From assembly GCA_036971615.1 (NCBI GenBank), contig JAYKKR010000014.1, forward strand, positions 62,001 to 126,000: DNA of 64,000 nt, written 5' to 3'. The notes under the pieces are model-generated. The model saw only the letters and a program-made list of their open reading frames with translations. It was not told the DNA's origin and made no database searches. Numbering within the stretch: the stretch's first letter is position 1; every line of letters begins with the position of its first letter. Origin of the DNA: Amyloporia xantha (Eukaryota > Basidiomycota > Agaricomycetes > Polyporales > Adustoporiaceae). Both the position numbers and the translations under genes were made by a program. Of the stretch, positions 12,135 to 24,339 are shown in pieces.

Positions 12135-13137
12135 GCCGTCAACCTCGAGGAGAACTGAAGAGTCGAGAGCAGGTTGCAGCTATGAGGCAGATGCAGAAAG
12201 CGTGCACGTGCTTGTCAGGTTGGGAACTATTATGGGCGCTTCACCAGTTTGTAGTGGCAATTTCAAAGTCTTCTGCCAGTCGGATTGTATGTGTTTCGAC
12301 TTTGCTCTTCCTCAGTAAATACTCTGTGCACCGCATGCAAATACTTCATTGGCAGTCGCAGAAAATAGCGTAAGCTTTAGGGAGCCGAAGGGTGGTGTCG
12401 CTGCGACACAGAAACTTAGATGCCGACGTGGATTCAAATCACTGAGAAGGTCACGGTACGAATCACCGATATTCGTGATATTTAGAATAACATACGACTG
12501 AGAAGCGCATACATTCATAAATTGACATGACCCATAGACATAAATGGCAACATCGCAAAGATAATCAGAAACATTAAGGCGCATGTTAGTTTCCCCACCG
12601 CACCCCCGATGAGCAGGAGCGCAGATGGGTACTTATCCCGAGGGCCACGAAAAGGCCTGCGCCAGGACCGACTCCCAAAAGCGAAGCCGACCCCTACCTC
12701 GGGACCCCCCCGCTAACCTCCACACGTCTTTCACATCGAACCTCTTCATCTTCCTCTTCGCCGTCATGGCTGCTAGAGTAAATGGGCGACAGGGTAAAGA
12801 AGTCAACGCACCAACTGCAAATGACCGAAGCGCGCGGCGTCAACGTCGGACTGCTTGAGAAATAGTGCATGTTGATGCATTCTAGCTTGAGGCGCACGTT
12901 TGACCGCTTGCTAGTCCTGCTTGCGTCTAGGAGTCTTCCTGGGTCTTAAATTCTTGAGGCACACTTCCTTCATACGGCTGGATGCGACAATGATCAGCTC
13001 ATACGGTACTGGAGACACGACGAGGAACGGACCTTGGTATATCCCACTGGGGTGGCAGTCGCAATAAGGACTCGCTGTAAAGTAGTCAGTGTTTCCTTGT
13101 GCAGGCTGAACATGGTGTTGTGCTTGATGAATTGAGC
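12135..13137. other. Intergenic, no supported gene
   Basis: No intact coding unit was seen. On the minus strand near 12930-13080 there is a short frame (HPSGIYQGPFLVVSPVP) that faintly recalls the N-terminal part of fungal cytochrome P450s. It has no partner exons or heme motif, so it is not called. Confidence 0.4.
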
Positions 13138-13905
13138 CTATCCTTCACCACTTGACCGGCGTTATTATTATTGTTGTTTCGTTTGTTTATCTTGAATCTT
13201 CGACGTCTTCATCGTGCGGCGCAAGCACCACCGATGTCAGCCCCTCGGATGCTTGACGAGGAGCTGTTCTTCTCGACGCCTTCTCGCCAGGAGCGGAAAC
13301 ACCCAGAACGGGTGCCGCTCCCACCCACAAACTGCGCCGTCGGACTCCGCCCGACTAACTGCGTCGGGGGCAACGACTGTAGTCCCATGGGGATGGACTA
13401 TGCTTTGCTGCGGGGCCCCAGGAGGCATATAGAATGCCCACAACTGACGACGCATGGATAAATGAAGCGACGAATACGGTGAGTGTGTGGTGCTGCTCAC
13501 CTGAAGGACGAGAACATTCGCCTATCCTTCACCGCTTGACTGGCGTTATTTTTATTTTTATTATTCTTGTTTCTTTTATTTATTTGAATGTTCGACGTCT
13601 TCATCGTGCGGCGAAAGCACCACAGATGTCAGCCCCTCAGATGCTTGACAAGGAGCTGTTCTTCTCGACGTGTCTCGCCAGGAACGGAAACACCCAGAAC
13701 GGGTGCCGCTCCCACCCACAAACTGCGCCGTCGGACTCCGCCCAACTAACTGCGTCGGGGGCAACGACTGTAGTCCCATGGGGATGGACTATGCTTTGCT
13801 GCGGGGCCCCAGGAAGCAATTACATGCTCACGACTGAACACACGGACGCAGATGAGATGACGCCACAGTGAGTATATGGTGCCGCTCACCTGAAGGACGA
13901 GATTC
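13138..13905. repeat. Tandem duplication of a ~383-bp unit (two copies)
   Basis: Two head-to-tail copies begin with cctatccttcacc at about 13138 and about 13521. They share almost all of their sequence, including the stretch around 13280-13420 and its counterpart at 13665-13810. Each copy has a T-rich segment near its start and ends with a block around gctcacctgaaggacgaga. Differences are scattered substitutions and small indels, so the duplication is not brand new. Open frames through the units are not alike enough in frame to call a protein. Confidence 0.85.
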
Positions 13906-14579
13906 TTGACTTGCTCTTGTTCTTGTCCACGTGCCTAGTTGTCAAGTTTAGCAAGGAGTAGACGGTCGAGTGTCGGATGGGGAGGGACGGGACATAGACG
14001 ACGTACCTGTTGAAGGAGTTTTGGGGGGATGCGGCGTTCTGGACGGCTCTTTATAGGTTTGGTGAGTGCGGCACGGCGCGTGATTCTGGCGAGCCCCGAT
14101 GTCAGCCTCGATGTCAGCCACATCGAAGAAGTCAACGATATTCATCTCCGCCGGAGTTCGGAATGTGCGACTGGATATTCTGAGGACGGTGGTTGGTCAA
14201 TATTCGAACTTTTCCTCCACGCCACGGCGCTAGTTGTCTTGTCCTTGTACTTAGCCGAGGCGTTGCGATTGCTGAGCGTGTATCATATCGGGACATCTGT
14301 ACCCATCCGCAGTGCGTCTATATTGTTTGGCCGTCGTATCGGATCGTTGTACAATGGACGTTGCAGTGGACAATGGGAGATCTCGCATCTTGAGAGCTTG
14401 AACGTGCCCGATGAGACGCGTTTGTCACGCTTGGTAACGCGTCTGTGACTGGACGCGTTTCGCACCAAAGCAGGCTGTCACGGCTGTACAGTCTCTTTCA
14501 TCTTTATCCTTACGCTTGTGCTGAACTCACAGTGCCACTGTATTCCTTGAAATTTGCAATACCTCCGGCACCCAAAATC
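13906..14579. other. Intergenic upstream of ASF1
   Basis: No gene was supported. A TATA-like motif on the minus strand (CTATAAAGAG, about 14049-14058) is followed leftward by a pyrimidine-rich start-site-like region. It may be the promoter left behind by a lost minus-strand gene at the tandem repeats. Confidence 0.35.
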
Positions 14580-15366
14580 ATGTCTATTGTCACGATCAGG
14601 GTGTGTATCTTAGTGACATGGACTTCTCACTCGCTCATCGTTGTCTGTCAGAATGTCGAATTCTTGAACAACCCCGCACGCTTTCTGGATCCATACCATT
14701 TCCGTGTTACATTCGAGTGCATTGCGCCATTGCCAGAAGGTGCGGCTCTGCTGACGCCGCTGGAGGGCTTTAGTGCTCTGTATTGACCTATCACCATTTT
14801 GTATTGACGCCGGCTCGGACATACAGATCTGGAATGGCGTCTCATTTACGTCTCATCCCCTGGAAACGAAGAGCTCGATCAAGAGCTCGATGACTGCCTT
14901 GTCGGACCAGTACCTGCTGGCGTCAACGCCTTCGACTTTGAAGGCTCTCCACCCAACCCATCCAAAATTCCCCCCGAGGACGTCCTCGGAGTGGCCGCCC
15001 TCATTCTCACGGGTTCTTACAAGGATCAAGAGTTCGTTCGAGTGGGGTACTACCAGAACACCGAATACGATAATGAGGAGATGAAGGAGGCACTACCGGA
15101 TCCGATCCGCTTCGAGAGCCTAGTGAGGGATATCAATTCTAAGCCTAGGGTGACGAGATTCCAGATCAAATGGTGCGTATTTGGTACAGTGGGTTCGCGT
15201 CCCTGACGTCCCTGGGGCGTACTAAACTCTCCATAGGGACATTGCGCCTCCTCAACAATCGGGGCAACTGGTATCGGCAGGATCGGCAACTTCAGCTGCG
15301 GTGCCTTCAGCCAACGATCTCGATGCAGAAGATCCAGAACCCGGCTCGAATGGTTCGGCATCATGA
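14580..15366 (+). CDS. ASF1: Histone chaperone Asf1
   Basis: This encodes the H3-H4 chaperone Asf1, which hands histones to CAF-1 and HIRA during nucleosome assembly in the nucleus. The exons are 14580-14600, 14652-14739, 14827-15172 and 15237-15366, giving 194 residues with every junction in frame. The immunoglobulin-like core is complete: it starts [20 protein letters not shown] and goes on with [60 protein letters not shown] and the end [13 protein letters not shown]. The usual Asf1 residues for contact with histone H3 (the V...R/YY strand region and the DLEW segment) are present. The acidic tail is short ([12 protein letters not shown]) compared with budding yeast. I am confident of the assignment. 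Confidence 0.96.
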
Positions 15367-16209
15367 CATCCTGCCTGCTGCTTTTTCCGGATCTTTAGGA
15401 TGCGTGATTCTACTCTCGCAAGCTTGCAGCCCTAGGCTGTATCGTCGGGCTCGTCTGCTGTCCGTTGTTTGTCTTCATGATTTATTCACTAACACATCAC
15501 GTACCATACGCAATACGCAATACATGTTGTAGCATGATCTCACGATATCTAGATTCGTCGTTCGGCTCTGTCCGTATACATTCCCATTCCCTTGAGTGAA
15601 TTTCCGGGATTTACCTCGAAAAATCAAAGGGGCAGTGAGCGTTTATGCCTGCTGGAGATGCTTGCTTATTCCTTTCACACCTACTATTTGCAAGGGATCG
15701 TGCAGGCGGGGGTATAGACGGTATTACCTCTGTGTTCGCCTTACCGTTGGCGACCTGTGGACTTCTAGATAGGTCTAGGTCGTCGTTGTCGGTCCAATGT
15801 CGTTTTCCCCTCTTACTCCAAAGCAGCGAGGCAACAACTCGAATCTGCTGGGCGTCAATTGTCTGCGCAACCACACAGGACGTATATGGCAAGTGTTGTA
15901 TTGCCATATACACGCCAACTTGAGCCGCTGTCAGTTGCGACAGATGCTATTGTATTCATTTATACCTGCTGAACGTAACAATCTCCTTGCTATCTGGCCA
16001 GCATGACGATGGCTGACATGGGAATACCGTGGATGGTGGCGATGCCAATACAGCGTTGTTCCACGGTACAAGAGCAATAACAGTATATATCATTGTCTAT
16101 CGACGAGGAACCTTGCTACTTGCATCTCTTTTCTCAGCGCTGGACGCCAAAGGACAAGGTGCGCTTTCCCTCTGTTGAGACTTCCGTCAAGCCTGAGGCC
16201 CTTCCACAG
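15367..16209. other. Intergenic, no supported gene
   Basis: This is the 3' flank of ASF1 and the upstream region of the F-box gene. Open frames around 15645-16006 show no domain or splice support. Confidence 0.45.
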
Positions 16210-18051
16210 ATGGATTACGCTGAAATCGCCCTCCTGAAATCGCTTTCAGGATTGACTCTTAACTCTTCTGCGGCAACCTCGAGAGGTCCTCGTGGTGCCA
16301 ACATACTCCGGATGCCACCGATTATCCACAGCACGATCTTGAGCTACCTCTCTTCGAGAGATATACTCGCGCTGTGCATGACATGCAAGCGTTTCCTCCG
16401 AGAGTCGTACCGCGCTTACCAAAGCATTCATTTTGAGATCGGCCGCGGTGCAGTCGACAAGTTACTGCGGACGCTAGAGTCGCTGCAGATGTTGTTCGAA
16501 GTGTTGCTTCTGCACGAGACGTACTGCGCACATGTCACGGAGATCTCTCTGTATGACTCTCAGGGGCCTTGGGGGCAGCCTTCTCCTACACCTCTTGCGG
16601 ATGATTATACTTTCCTAATGAGTGTTCTGGACCACCACATATCCCGGCTCTTCTCCCTCACACCAAATCTGGAGACTGTTGTCCTAGATGTCACCGGCAC
16701 CGGCCAGGTCTTCTCCTTCCCGAGGATGCTTGGTCCCCTGCTATCGGCGGAATACCTCTTAGAAGTTGCTCTCATGAACGTTGCATTCCCTATCGACCCT
16801 GCTCGAATTCCGGCGCCTCGTTCCCGACGCATAGAACGCGTCCAGATCCAGGGCCATCCGGCACACATGTCCTGGATCGGAGCCTTCATTTGCAACCAGC
16901 AAGTGGTGCGACTGGACCTCACGCAGAACGCGATCGCAAACTACGGGCAGTTCCGTCCGGAGATTCTCCAAAGTTGCGCGCCGTCGCTGGGGAAACTGCA
17001 GGACTTGTCCATCACCTGCTCAGAGCAGAACGCCGGGGCGTACTTCCAGACGATCGCTCGATGCGTGGTGCGCATCCGCGGCTGTGTCTTGTTGCCATGT
17101 TCAGCTGACGATTTCCTCACTGGCAGGCGGTGAGGGCATGGCCACGGCTGTCCTCCCTCTCTATCGCAGGCTCCTTTTCATTCGAGCATTTGGCAATCTT
17201 GGCGCACGTCCCCCTGCGCCGCTTGCGGCTCGTTGTAAACGTGCGAGGCCTGTACTGCGCAGAGTTCTGCCCGAAGCTCATCAGCGGCATACTGACCTGC
17301 TTCCCCGAATTGGAGGAGCTCGTCCTGGATCACCTGGAGACGGATAAATTCGTACCAGTAATTGGTCCCGAACATCTGGTGCGCTGCCTGCTACATGAGA
17401 CAACCAACATGCACTAATGAGCTTCGACATTCCATGTTTATCGCAGACTGCATGGAGCATGCACATCCGGGCCGCCTCTAAGCTGCGCGTACTCGTTCTG
17501 TCTGCCTTCTTTGTTATCGACCCAGATGCACCATCCACGTGCGAGGACGACGATGACGAGTCCGTGGACGGGGATGATGGCTACTCAGATACCTCAGACG
17601 TCACTATGACCCCCCTAAGCCCGTTCAGTCCAGTCACCGGGAACGGAAAACAAGCCATCAAAGCTGCATCTTCGCCAGGTACCTCCTTGCAGCACTGATC
17701 ACTATGTTCATTCTTCTAACCAGGCCTGCATATTTTCCAGTAGAAGAGAGATTCGCGCCGCCGGCCCTATCCGTCGCTCTGGGCCGCATATCCGTCGGCC
17801 TCGCGATCTTCGCGGAGGACTTCTTCGACAAGTACCTCCGCAGCACGAATCTGCAGCAGCTCCACTTCCTCCACGACAGCCCTGACACGGGGTACCGCGA
17901 GTCGATCGGATTCGGCCAGACCGTCAGCATGGTTGATAGTATCGAGGACGGGGTGCGGGTGGGGTTCATGTCCACGCAGCTTCAAGAGAAGTATGACATG
18001 TTCTGGGAGCTGTACTGGAGGGTGAGTTGGTCGCAGGCACAGAGCGATTAG
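16210..18051 (+). CDS. F-box protein with leucine-rich-like C-terminal part
   Basis: Four exons (16210-17067, 17127-17378, 17447-17678, 17741-18051) give about 550 residues. An F-box lies near residues 37-75 (RMPPIIHSTILSYLSSRDIL, then ALCMTCKRF), the segment that binds Skp1 in SCF ubiquitin ligases. The rest has spaced leucine strands (LETVVLDVTG, VVRLDLTQNA, RLRLVVNVRG, LEELVLDHLE) as in basidiomycete F-box/LRR proteins, so it probably selects substrates. An acidic, Ser/Thr-rich loop (CEDDDDESVDGDDGYSD) interrupts the C-terminal part. The open frame extends upstream of 16210 without an ATG, so I chose the first ATG. The end is also open: a GTGAGT at 18022 could instead splice out 40 nt and end the protein at 18139. 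Confidence 0.85.
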
Positions 18052-18148
18052 ACGTTCAGAGTCTGATTCCGTGCCGGAGGGCCGCTGGCCCATTGTGCGA
18101 GTACTTGCTATAATGCTACAATACACGACTAATCCATAGCATGTGAAC

Positions 18149-18932
18149 TTAATGACGAATTCCGATTCCGTCCAAGGTACTCCCCAACGGCGTGATCCAA
18201 ATATTGTTCGGCAGCGGTGGATTTCGAACTAATTCGATCGCAGGTTCTTCCGTATTGTACAGCCCCGTGTCGTTCTCCCGTATCCATTTGCAGGTGGCAG
18301 TTAGTGTAGGGTTTTGACGGCGCACCTTCGTCCAGCCTGTGTCAGTGTCTTCCCAGAGCACCGATACAACCGTTCGCCTACCTTCATCGCACCGCTTGCA
18401 CAGACGTGAGAGTAGCGACGTTAACGGCCTGTACCTTCGGCGGTTCAGGCGGGGCACCGTCCGTCTGCTCCTGCTCGGCCAGCTGTTCGAGCACGTCCTC
18501 CATGTGACGGTAATCGTGTCCCAGCCTCACCAGCTGCTCCCTCAGCCGCGCATTCTCATCCCGCAGCTCTGGCTCTAGTGCCGCGCGCCTTCTCACCTCG
18601 TCGTCGGTCCTCCTCTCCTGCGCGGTCAGCACCCCGCAGAGCCCCTTCCACTTCTCCACCTCCCCCTTGAGCCGACGCACCCGCTCCTCGTACATCCTCT
18701 TCACCATTCCCAGCCCATCGCGGACCTGCCCCTCCGCGAGAGTAAGACGTTCCTGGAGGGTGTTGTTCTCTCTGGTGACCTCACTCGCGTGCGCGGAGGC
18801 CTTGCTGTAGAGATCTCGGAACAAGTCGCGGTCTTTCTCCGCGTCTGCCTTTCTGCGCTGCAGCTCTGCGTTCACGAGCTGGAGATGCTCGATGGAAGGC
18901 TGCACCTCGGAGTCTTTGAGTACATCAGACAT
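18149..18932 (-). CDS. Coiled-coil hypothetical protein
   Basis: The protein runs leftward from an ATG at 18932 (MSDVLKDSEVQPSIEHLQLV). An in-frame ATG at 19055 is an alternative start that would add 41 residues. Most of exon 1 is a long charged coiled coil with heptad-like leucines (HLQLVNAELQRRKADAEKDR, then ENNTLQERLTLAEGQV, ERVRRLKGEVEKWKGL and LREQLVRLGHDYRHMEDVLE). The frame continues best if a 40-nt intron (18395-18434) is removed, adding a C-terminal region RCDEGRRTVVSVLWEDTDTG ... WIRENDTGLYNTEEP that is compact and non-coiled. That intron is unusually short, so the junction is tentative. It lies tail to tail with the F-box gene. The function is unknown. Confidence 0.7.
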
Positions 18933-19284
18933 GCTTTCCGGCCGCACAGGAGTTCCTATTTCACCACCGTTGCTCTGCGCGGGTCTGAAACAGTCGTTGG
19001 AGAATAAGGCAAGCGTCGAGGGTGATGTGAATAGAAATGGACTTGAGACATACAAACACTTTGAGGAGAAAGAGTAATTTGCAGTGAATCGGAGTTGGGA
19101 GTAACGAAACAGAAGATCGTCTTGTCATTCCCGAGGTTCTCGGAGTCTGCACGTGCACGGCGTCTGCGTCATTCGCCACACACCGCTCAGCGGAGTCAGC
19201 GAGCGCTCACCGTTCAACTTCTGGCGAACATATTGAAGAAATACCAGTTTCAACTGGGCCAAATACCACTACGGATTTTCAGTT

Positions 19285-19440
19285 GATGAAGACTGGCTTT
19301 ACAGGCGTTGCGTCGCACGGGATTTCGGCAGGGGAGACTCGAAATGCTCTACTATTGTCAGCTCGGCGATACGAGACCTCGCATATAGGGCCGCTGCATG
19401 TTTGTGGGCGTGACCATCAAAGGGAAGCTGTAAGTAGTAC
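19285..19440 (+). pseudogene. Relic of the 105-residue array gene family
   Basis: Translated in the right frame, this stretch gives DWLYRRCVARDFGRGDSK followed by STIVSSAIRDLA. It aligns with DWLFRRGVA...GYGR.DMR.ATI.SAA.NIA in the intact genes at 36851 and 37818. The N-terminus is missing and a stop follows within the region that should read AGVTVKGELY. It marks the left edge of the gene array. Confidence 0.75.
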
Positions 19441-19474
19441 ATGCTGGATGCAGATGAACTCTTCTTCTGCCAAG

Positions 19475-19537
19475 CGCCGCGGACTTGTTAGCCGTGTCCA
19501 TTGTTGAGCCCTCGAGCTATATAAATGCTCCTTCAAC
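19475..19537 (+). promoter_or_regulatory. Promoter half of array gene copy 1, cut off by a Plavaka insertion
   Basis: The block starting gcgccgcggactt and containing gtgtccattgttgag recurs at about 28966 and about 37608 upstream of other array genes. A TATATAAA box lies at 19518-19525. The sequence stops at the element end (19538). The matching second half of the promoter resumes at 27379, ahead of the copy at 27492. Confidence 0.7.
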
Positions 19538-20521
19538 CATCAGCAAAACAGCGATTTGACTTTTTAGCCTGAGACGTCTGAATTATGCCTAAAATGTACT
19601 ATACGTCTGAATGTCGTCTGAATCACCTGACCATTTTCAGCACATTTCACTCAGTTGATCGGTAAGACCGTTCATATGCTCTCAGTTGAGCATCCGAATT
19701 GAAGAAAACACAGACCAATAAGTGAACGTCATACATCAAAAGCGTCCAACCAGAACTGATATATTTGAGCAAGTTATACATGATATTTCGTAGTGAAGGT
19801 CCAAGCTCAGAATGCAATCTCATGAGCATGATGATCGGCGTACTTATTAACATAGAATGCCTCGAATGCATCGAGGGAGTCCGAAAAATGAAAATTACGG
19901 GGTAGAATATACTCGCCTGCAACCCCAATAAGATGCGCTGCGCGTAAGATGCTGTCAATGAGAATGACTGAAGTGGTACGGCTGCCATCGAAGTCAAGAT
20001 CGGGTGTGACAACCCACATCCCGGTTTCTTCATCGGGCTCATCGCCTACTGCTGAGAACTCCTCAACGAGTGCACATTCTACCATGCAATCATCTAAGCG
20101 AAACGAAAAGAAGAGCCGTACCCGCCCAACAAATAGGCCACGGAAACCGTCCTGAGAAGGGTCCTTGCTGATATAGACACAGTCGTAACGGGGAGGCCCT
20201 CCCGCCAAGTCGGAGTTGCACGAATACGTTCGCGATGCATGCCGCCAACACCCGACAGGTCACTTGGTGCATAGTATGTTGCCACCGCAGAGTGGAATAC
20301 TTGAACATGGCTGGCGTCGCAAACTGGAAGATCGTTGTCATCTGGTAGAGGTTCCTCAGGATGAGCTGCTGCAAAAAGGCAACGAGCGACAAGGGCGGGG
20401 AGGTGGGGAGTGTGAATATGAATACCCAGGGCCTCAAGTGTGCGCGGAGATCTTGGCACTGTGATACCAAATTAAGATTGAATAATGTCGTATGCACCAT
20501 AGCCCCATGAGTGAGAACGCA
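19538..20521. mobile_element. Extra left end of a Plavaka element (984 bp, truncated)
   Basis: The terminus CATCAGCAAAACAGCGA and the GTCTGA-rich subterminal region are the same as in the full elements at 20636 and 35973. The fragment holds the 3' exon of the transposase (19807 to about 20459, minus strand, ending KYADHHAHEIAF) and breaks off inside the following intron at 20521. Compared with the intact right copy it has a one-base shorter G run in that exon, which shifts the frame. Confidence 0.88.
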
Positions 20522-20635
20522 GAATTCCCACCTTGGCTGCGATGTTGAGCGCCGCACTGACGATGGTGGCCCTCCTCATGTCTTCCCTCCCGTAACCTAG
20601 TGCGACGCCGCGCCTAAATAGCCAATCGTGCCAAT
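20522..20635. repeat. 114-bp host fragment copied from the other insertion site
   Basis: This is the reverse complement of 35974-36087, that is the target-site flank (with GCCAAT and CGT) plus codons D-W-L-F to K-V-G-I of the split array gene. It lies between the truncated element end and the complete left element. It therefore carries the flank of the right element into the left locus. Confidence 0.88.
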
Positions 20636-20901
20636 CAGCAAAACAGCGATTTGACTTTTTAGCCTGAGACGTCTGAATTATGCCTAAAATGTACTATACG
20701 TCTGAATGTCGTCTGAATCACCTGACCATTTTCAGCACATTTCACTCAGTTGATCGGTAAGACCGTTCATATGCTCTCAGTTGAGCATCCGAATTGAAGA
20801 AAACACAGACCAATAAGTGAACGTCATACATCAAAAGCGTCCAACCAGAACTGATATATTTGAGCAAGTTATACATGATATTTCGTAGTGAAGGTCCAAG
20901 C

Positions 20902-23900
20902 TCAGAATGCAATCTCATGAGCATGATGATCGGCGTACTTATTAACATAGAATGCCTCGAATGCATCGAGGAGTCCGAAAAATGAAAATTACGGGGTAGA
21001 ATATACTCGCCTGCAACCCCAATAAGATGCGCTGCGCGTAAGATGCTGTCAATGAGAATGACTGAAGTGGTACGGCTGCCATCGAAGTCAAGATCGGGTG
21101 TGACAACCCACATCCCGGTTTCTTCATCGGGCTCATCGCCTACTGCTGAGAACTCCTCAACGAGTGCACATTCTACCATGCAATCATCTAAGCGAAACGA
21201 AAAGAAGAGCCGTACCCGCCCAACAAATAGGCCACGGAAACCGTCCTGAGAAGGGTCCTTGCTGATATAGACACAGTCGTAACGGGAGGCCCTCCCCGCC
21301 AAGTCGGAGTTGCACGAATACGTTCGCGATGCATGCCGCCAACACCCGACAGGTCACTTGGTGCATAGTATGTTGCCACCGCAGAGTGGAATACTTGAAC
21401 ATGGCTGGCGTCGCAAACTGGAAGATCGTTGTCATCTGGTAGAGGTTCCTCAGGATGAGCTGCTGCAAAAGGCAACGAGCGACAAGGGCGGGGAGGTGGG
21501 GAGTGTGAATATGAATACCCAGGGCCTCAAGTGTGCGCGGAGATCTTGGCACTGTGATACCAAATTAAGATTGAATAATGTCGTATGCACCATAGCCCCA
21601 TGAGTGAGAACGCACCTGATCGGCGTGCCATTGTGACCTCGCCATCAATGTGCGGGCCGTCAACAAGCCCAAACTCCTCCTCGTTGCCATCATCGTCTTC
21701 GCATCCCTCATCTCCGTCAACCTCGCCGTCTGCATGTTCCTCACCCTGATCCCTAATCTCACTGACACTGGCTTGATCTTCGTCGTTTTCTCCGAGAGTC
21801 CCAAGCCAGGCGGCAAGTGCCTCTGAGAGGCATGTGCCATGAAGCATACCCCTTGCTGTAAAGTCAACACGAGAAGCCGCAAGCTTGTCCAGTCGCTGGT
21901 TTGTGAGAAGCATTTGGCCCAGCGCATCGAAGCGACTTGAGCGGCGCCACGGCTCCTTAACAGCCTTGATGTGTTTCGCTTCTGTAATCGAAGAACAAAG
22001 GCCGTTAGGTGCGCCGTGGTTGCGGATGTGACGCGCGTAGTGATCAAGAGAGTGCTGTCGGGGCATTGAGAAACCGGTAGGTCGGACACCGGTCTCACGG
22101 AAGACTTCCCGGTGGGAATGGAAGTCAGCAAGTGCGTTTTCGATTTGGAGTATGGTCTTTTCAGTCTGGACAGCTCGCCGAACAAGATAGCAGAATTCTA
22201 AAAAAGCACTGATGGTGCGAACCATACGAGGCGGTACCAGACCTTGGATTGCGGGAAGATAGACCTGAATGGAAAGAGCACAGTAGCATTGAGGATTGGA
22301 TCAGGGGACCGAAGGGATCTGATATTCAGAGGAAACGGACCTTCATCAATGCCTTTGAGTCGTCACCCGTCCACTGCTTGAAGTCTCGCCCTTGGGGAAA
22401 ACGTCGTAGGCCTGGAAATGGGGCGCCGCTGCTATTCTGTCATTCAACACATGTAGTACCATGCGGACCTTCAGCGTCGTTCACACGTCCTGTCTAGAGT
22501 GACATGAATGTACCTTCGGTCAATCTGATCGAGCATTGCGTTCCCTCGTGATTCACCATGTGTCTGAATGAGATACAGGCCGACCCAAGTGACAAGATGG
22601 TCCTTGAATGATCCCTTGATAACTTGATGAAGGAGATCACCTGAAAGCAGCTCATGGATGTCGGCTCGGGGAAATTGCTCGTGAATGGCTACAAAATGAT
22701 AAGTATGAGCAGTGCACTGATTGGGAAATGATACTTACTATAACATTCGCAACTAGCCCGTAGTCATGCCATAATGTCCCTGGATCGAACGCCCGCATGA
22801 GCTCTTCAGTATGCTCTCGTGATCGTCGGCCATCAGGTATCAGGCTGTCAAGATTATCTCGATGTTGTAAACAGCTACATACGAACATGTTAGGGGTGAC
22901 GAAACAGGTACTACTTAGATTACAATGTACTCACGTCGGACACCAGCCCTGTACTATACAGGACACCAGAGCTTGTTCTGGGTAATCCGCGATATATGGC
23001 GCGATGCCATAAATTACTCGTCGGAAGTGGCCATCTGGACAGCGCGCAATCTCGGGTTTTGACATGCCAGGTCGTAGCGCATCAAGGATGAAGGCGACAC
23101 TTGTGTGGAATAACTGCCGGCGAAAGGTACGGTAGTCATCCGTGTCAGCATCCTTGCGTTCAGCTAACAATAGCAAATGTAGATATTAAAAGCCTTATCG
23201 CTGTTCTTAGCACGCACCTTTAGGTATGGCTAGAAACGCGACAACGGAGACCGCATCACGATGAGCTCGGCGCACGCCATTGAACACATTTCCGTCTGAG
23301 AGATAAAGAGGATAATAGTCGGTTTGCCCTGTTGCGACTGAAACGGTAGTCTTGTCACTACCGAGAACCACTGGAACAAACATGGCGCCATGTGTGTCTT
23401 CATCACGGGAGATCTCGTCCTAAGGATCAAAGTGAGCATGCTGGAAAGAATTTGCCGTAGACGACACATAGCGTACCGCTTGTCTCCACGCCCAGTTCCC
23501 TGACATAAGGTTTGTATACTGACGCCTTCCTTCTGAATCAAACTCCCGATACGGTGCTGTATCGAACTCGCCATCAAAGTCAACATTACCAAGCATATTC
23601 AGGATCATAGTGCGAGGATCACGAAACCAAATCTCGTGCTCCGCACTCATCCATGTCGGTACTTCGCCATCGGGAACAGGTCCAGTGTAGTGTACTGTAA
23701 ATGACTGCCATGGGACATCACCTAGTGGAGTAGAGTCGATCACCGAATGCAAGTCCTTGTAGTCTGCGAAAGGAGGAGAGCGTCCATCTTGCAAAGTCGA
23801 AGCTGCCCAGAGATCCATAAGAACATTGATCTTCGGCTGTGGCATCTGCGTCGATTTGAACAAGAATTCCGCTAGCTCAAATTCAATGCGGTTGTTATAC

Positions 23901-24339
23901 GGAGTCCAGTTGTGAGGATCGGTTTGGGTCTGCGGCGGAGGTGGTGATCCTAGAGGTAGATATTCGCCATCTTGCGTGCAGGGACGGCCTACCAATGGAC
24001 CAGACATTGCATATTAGCCTGCTGTTGTGGAAGACGAAGTACACAAGCAAATATGCCACTTACCGTTAATAAGGGGTGTACTTGCCGGTGTACACCTTCT
24101 GATTTACGGGCCTGAAAATTGTTTTGAGCTTCGCCATGGGGGTGTGCAGACGTGGATTGGCTGCCCGACTGAGTCGAAGAGGTCACGGCTGCCACAGCTG
24201 TTGGATGCTGAAGCCCGCTGTGCATGGCGTTGTGGTGCTGGGTACGTCCCGATGCATTGCGAAATGTGCGTTCACATGCCGGACATTGAAAGCGTAGTGC
24301 CGCATGCTTTCGGCGTCGCTGCGCCAGGTTAATAGGCAT
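20902..24339 (-). pseudogene. Plavaka transposase, left copy, frame broken at homopolymer runs
   Basis: The exon order is the same as in the open copy at 32264. It has the zinc finger (CPACERTFRNASGRTQHHNA), GRPCTQDGEYLPLG, DEISRDEDTHGAMFVPVVLG, RFPQGRDFKQWTGDDSKALM and the C-terminal KYADHHAHEIAF. Relative to the right copy, runs are shorter by one base at about 24073 (C4 for C5 in coding sense), 22668, 22420 and 21467 (A4 for A5). Small changes near 20970 and 21285 also shift the frame. No large deletion is present. All shifts found lie in or beside short homopolymers, so sequencing error is as likely as real decay. Confidence 0.8.

Noticed and set aside
12930..13080. Possible cytochrome P450 N-terminal fragment on the minus strand
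   Set aside because: A single short motif-like stretch with no oxygen-binding or heme-binding exons nearby. The resemblance may be chance.
13237..13871. Protein frames through the 383-bp tandem units
   Set aside because: The frames differ between the two copies after small indels, which argues against a conserved protein.
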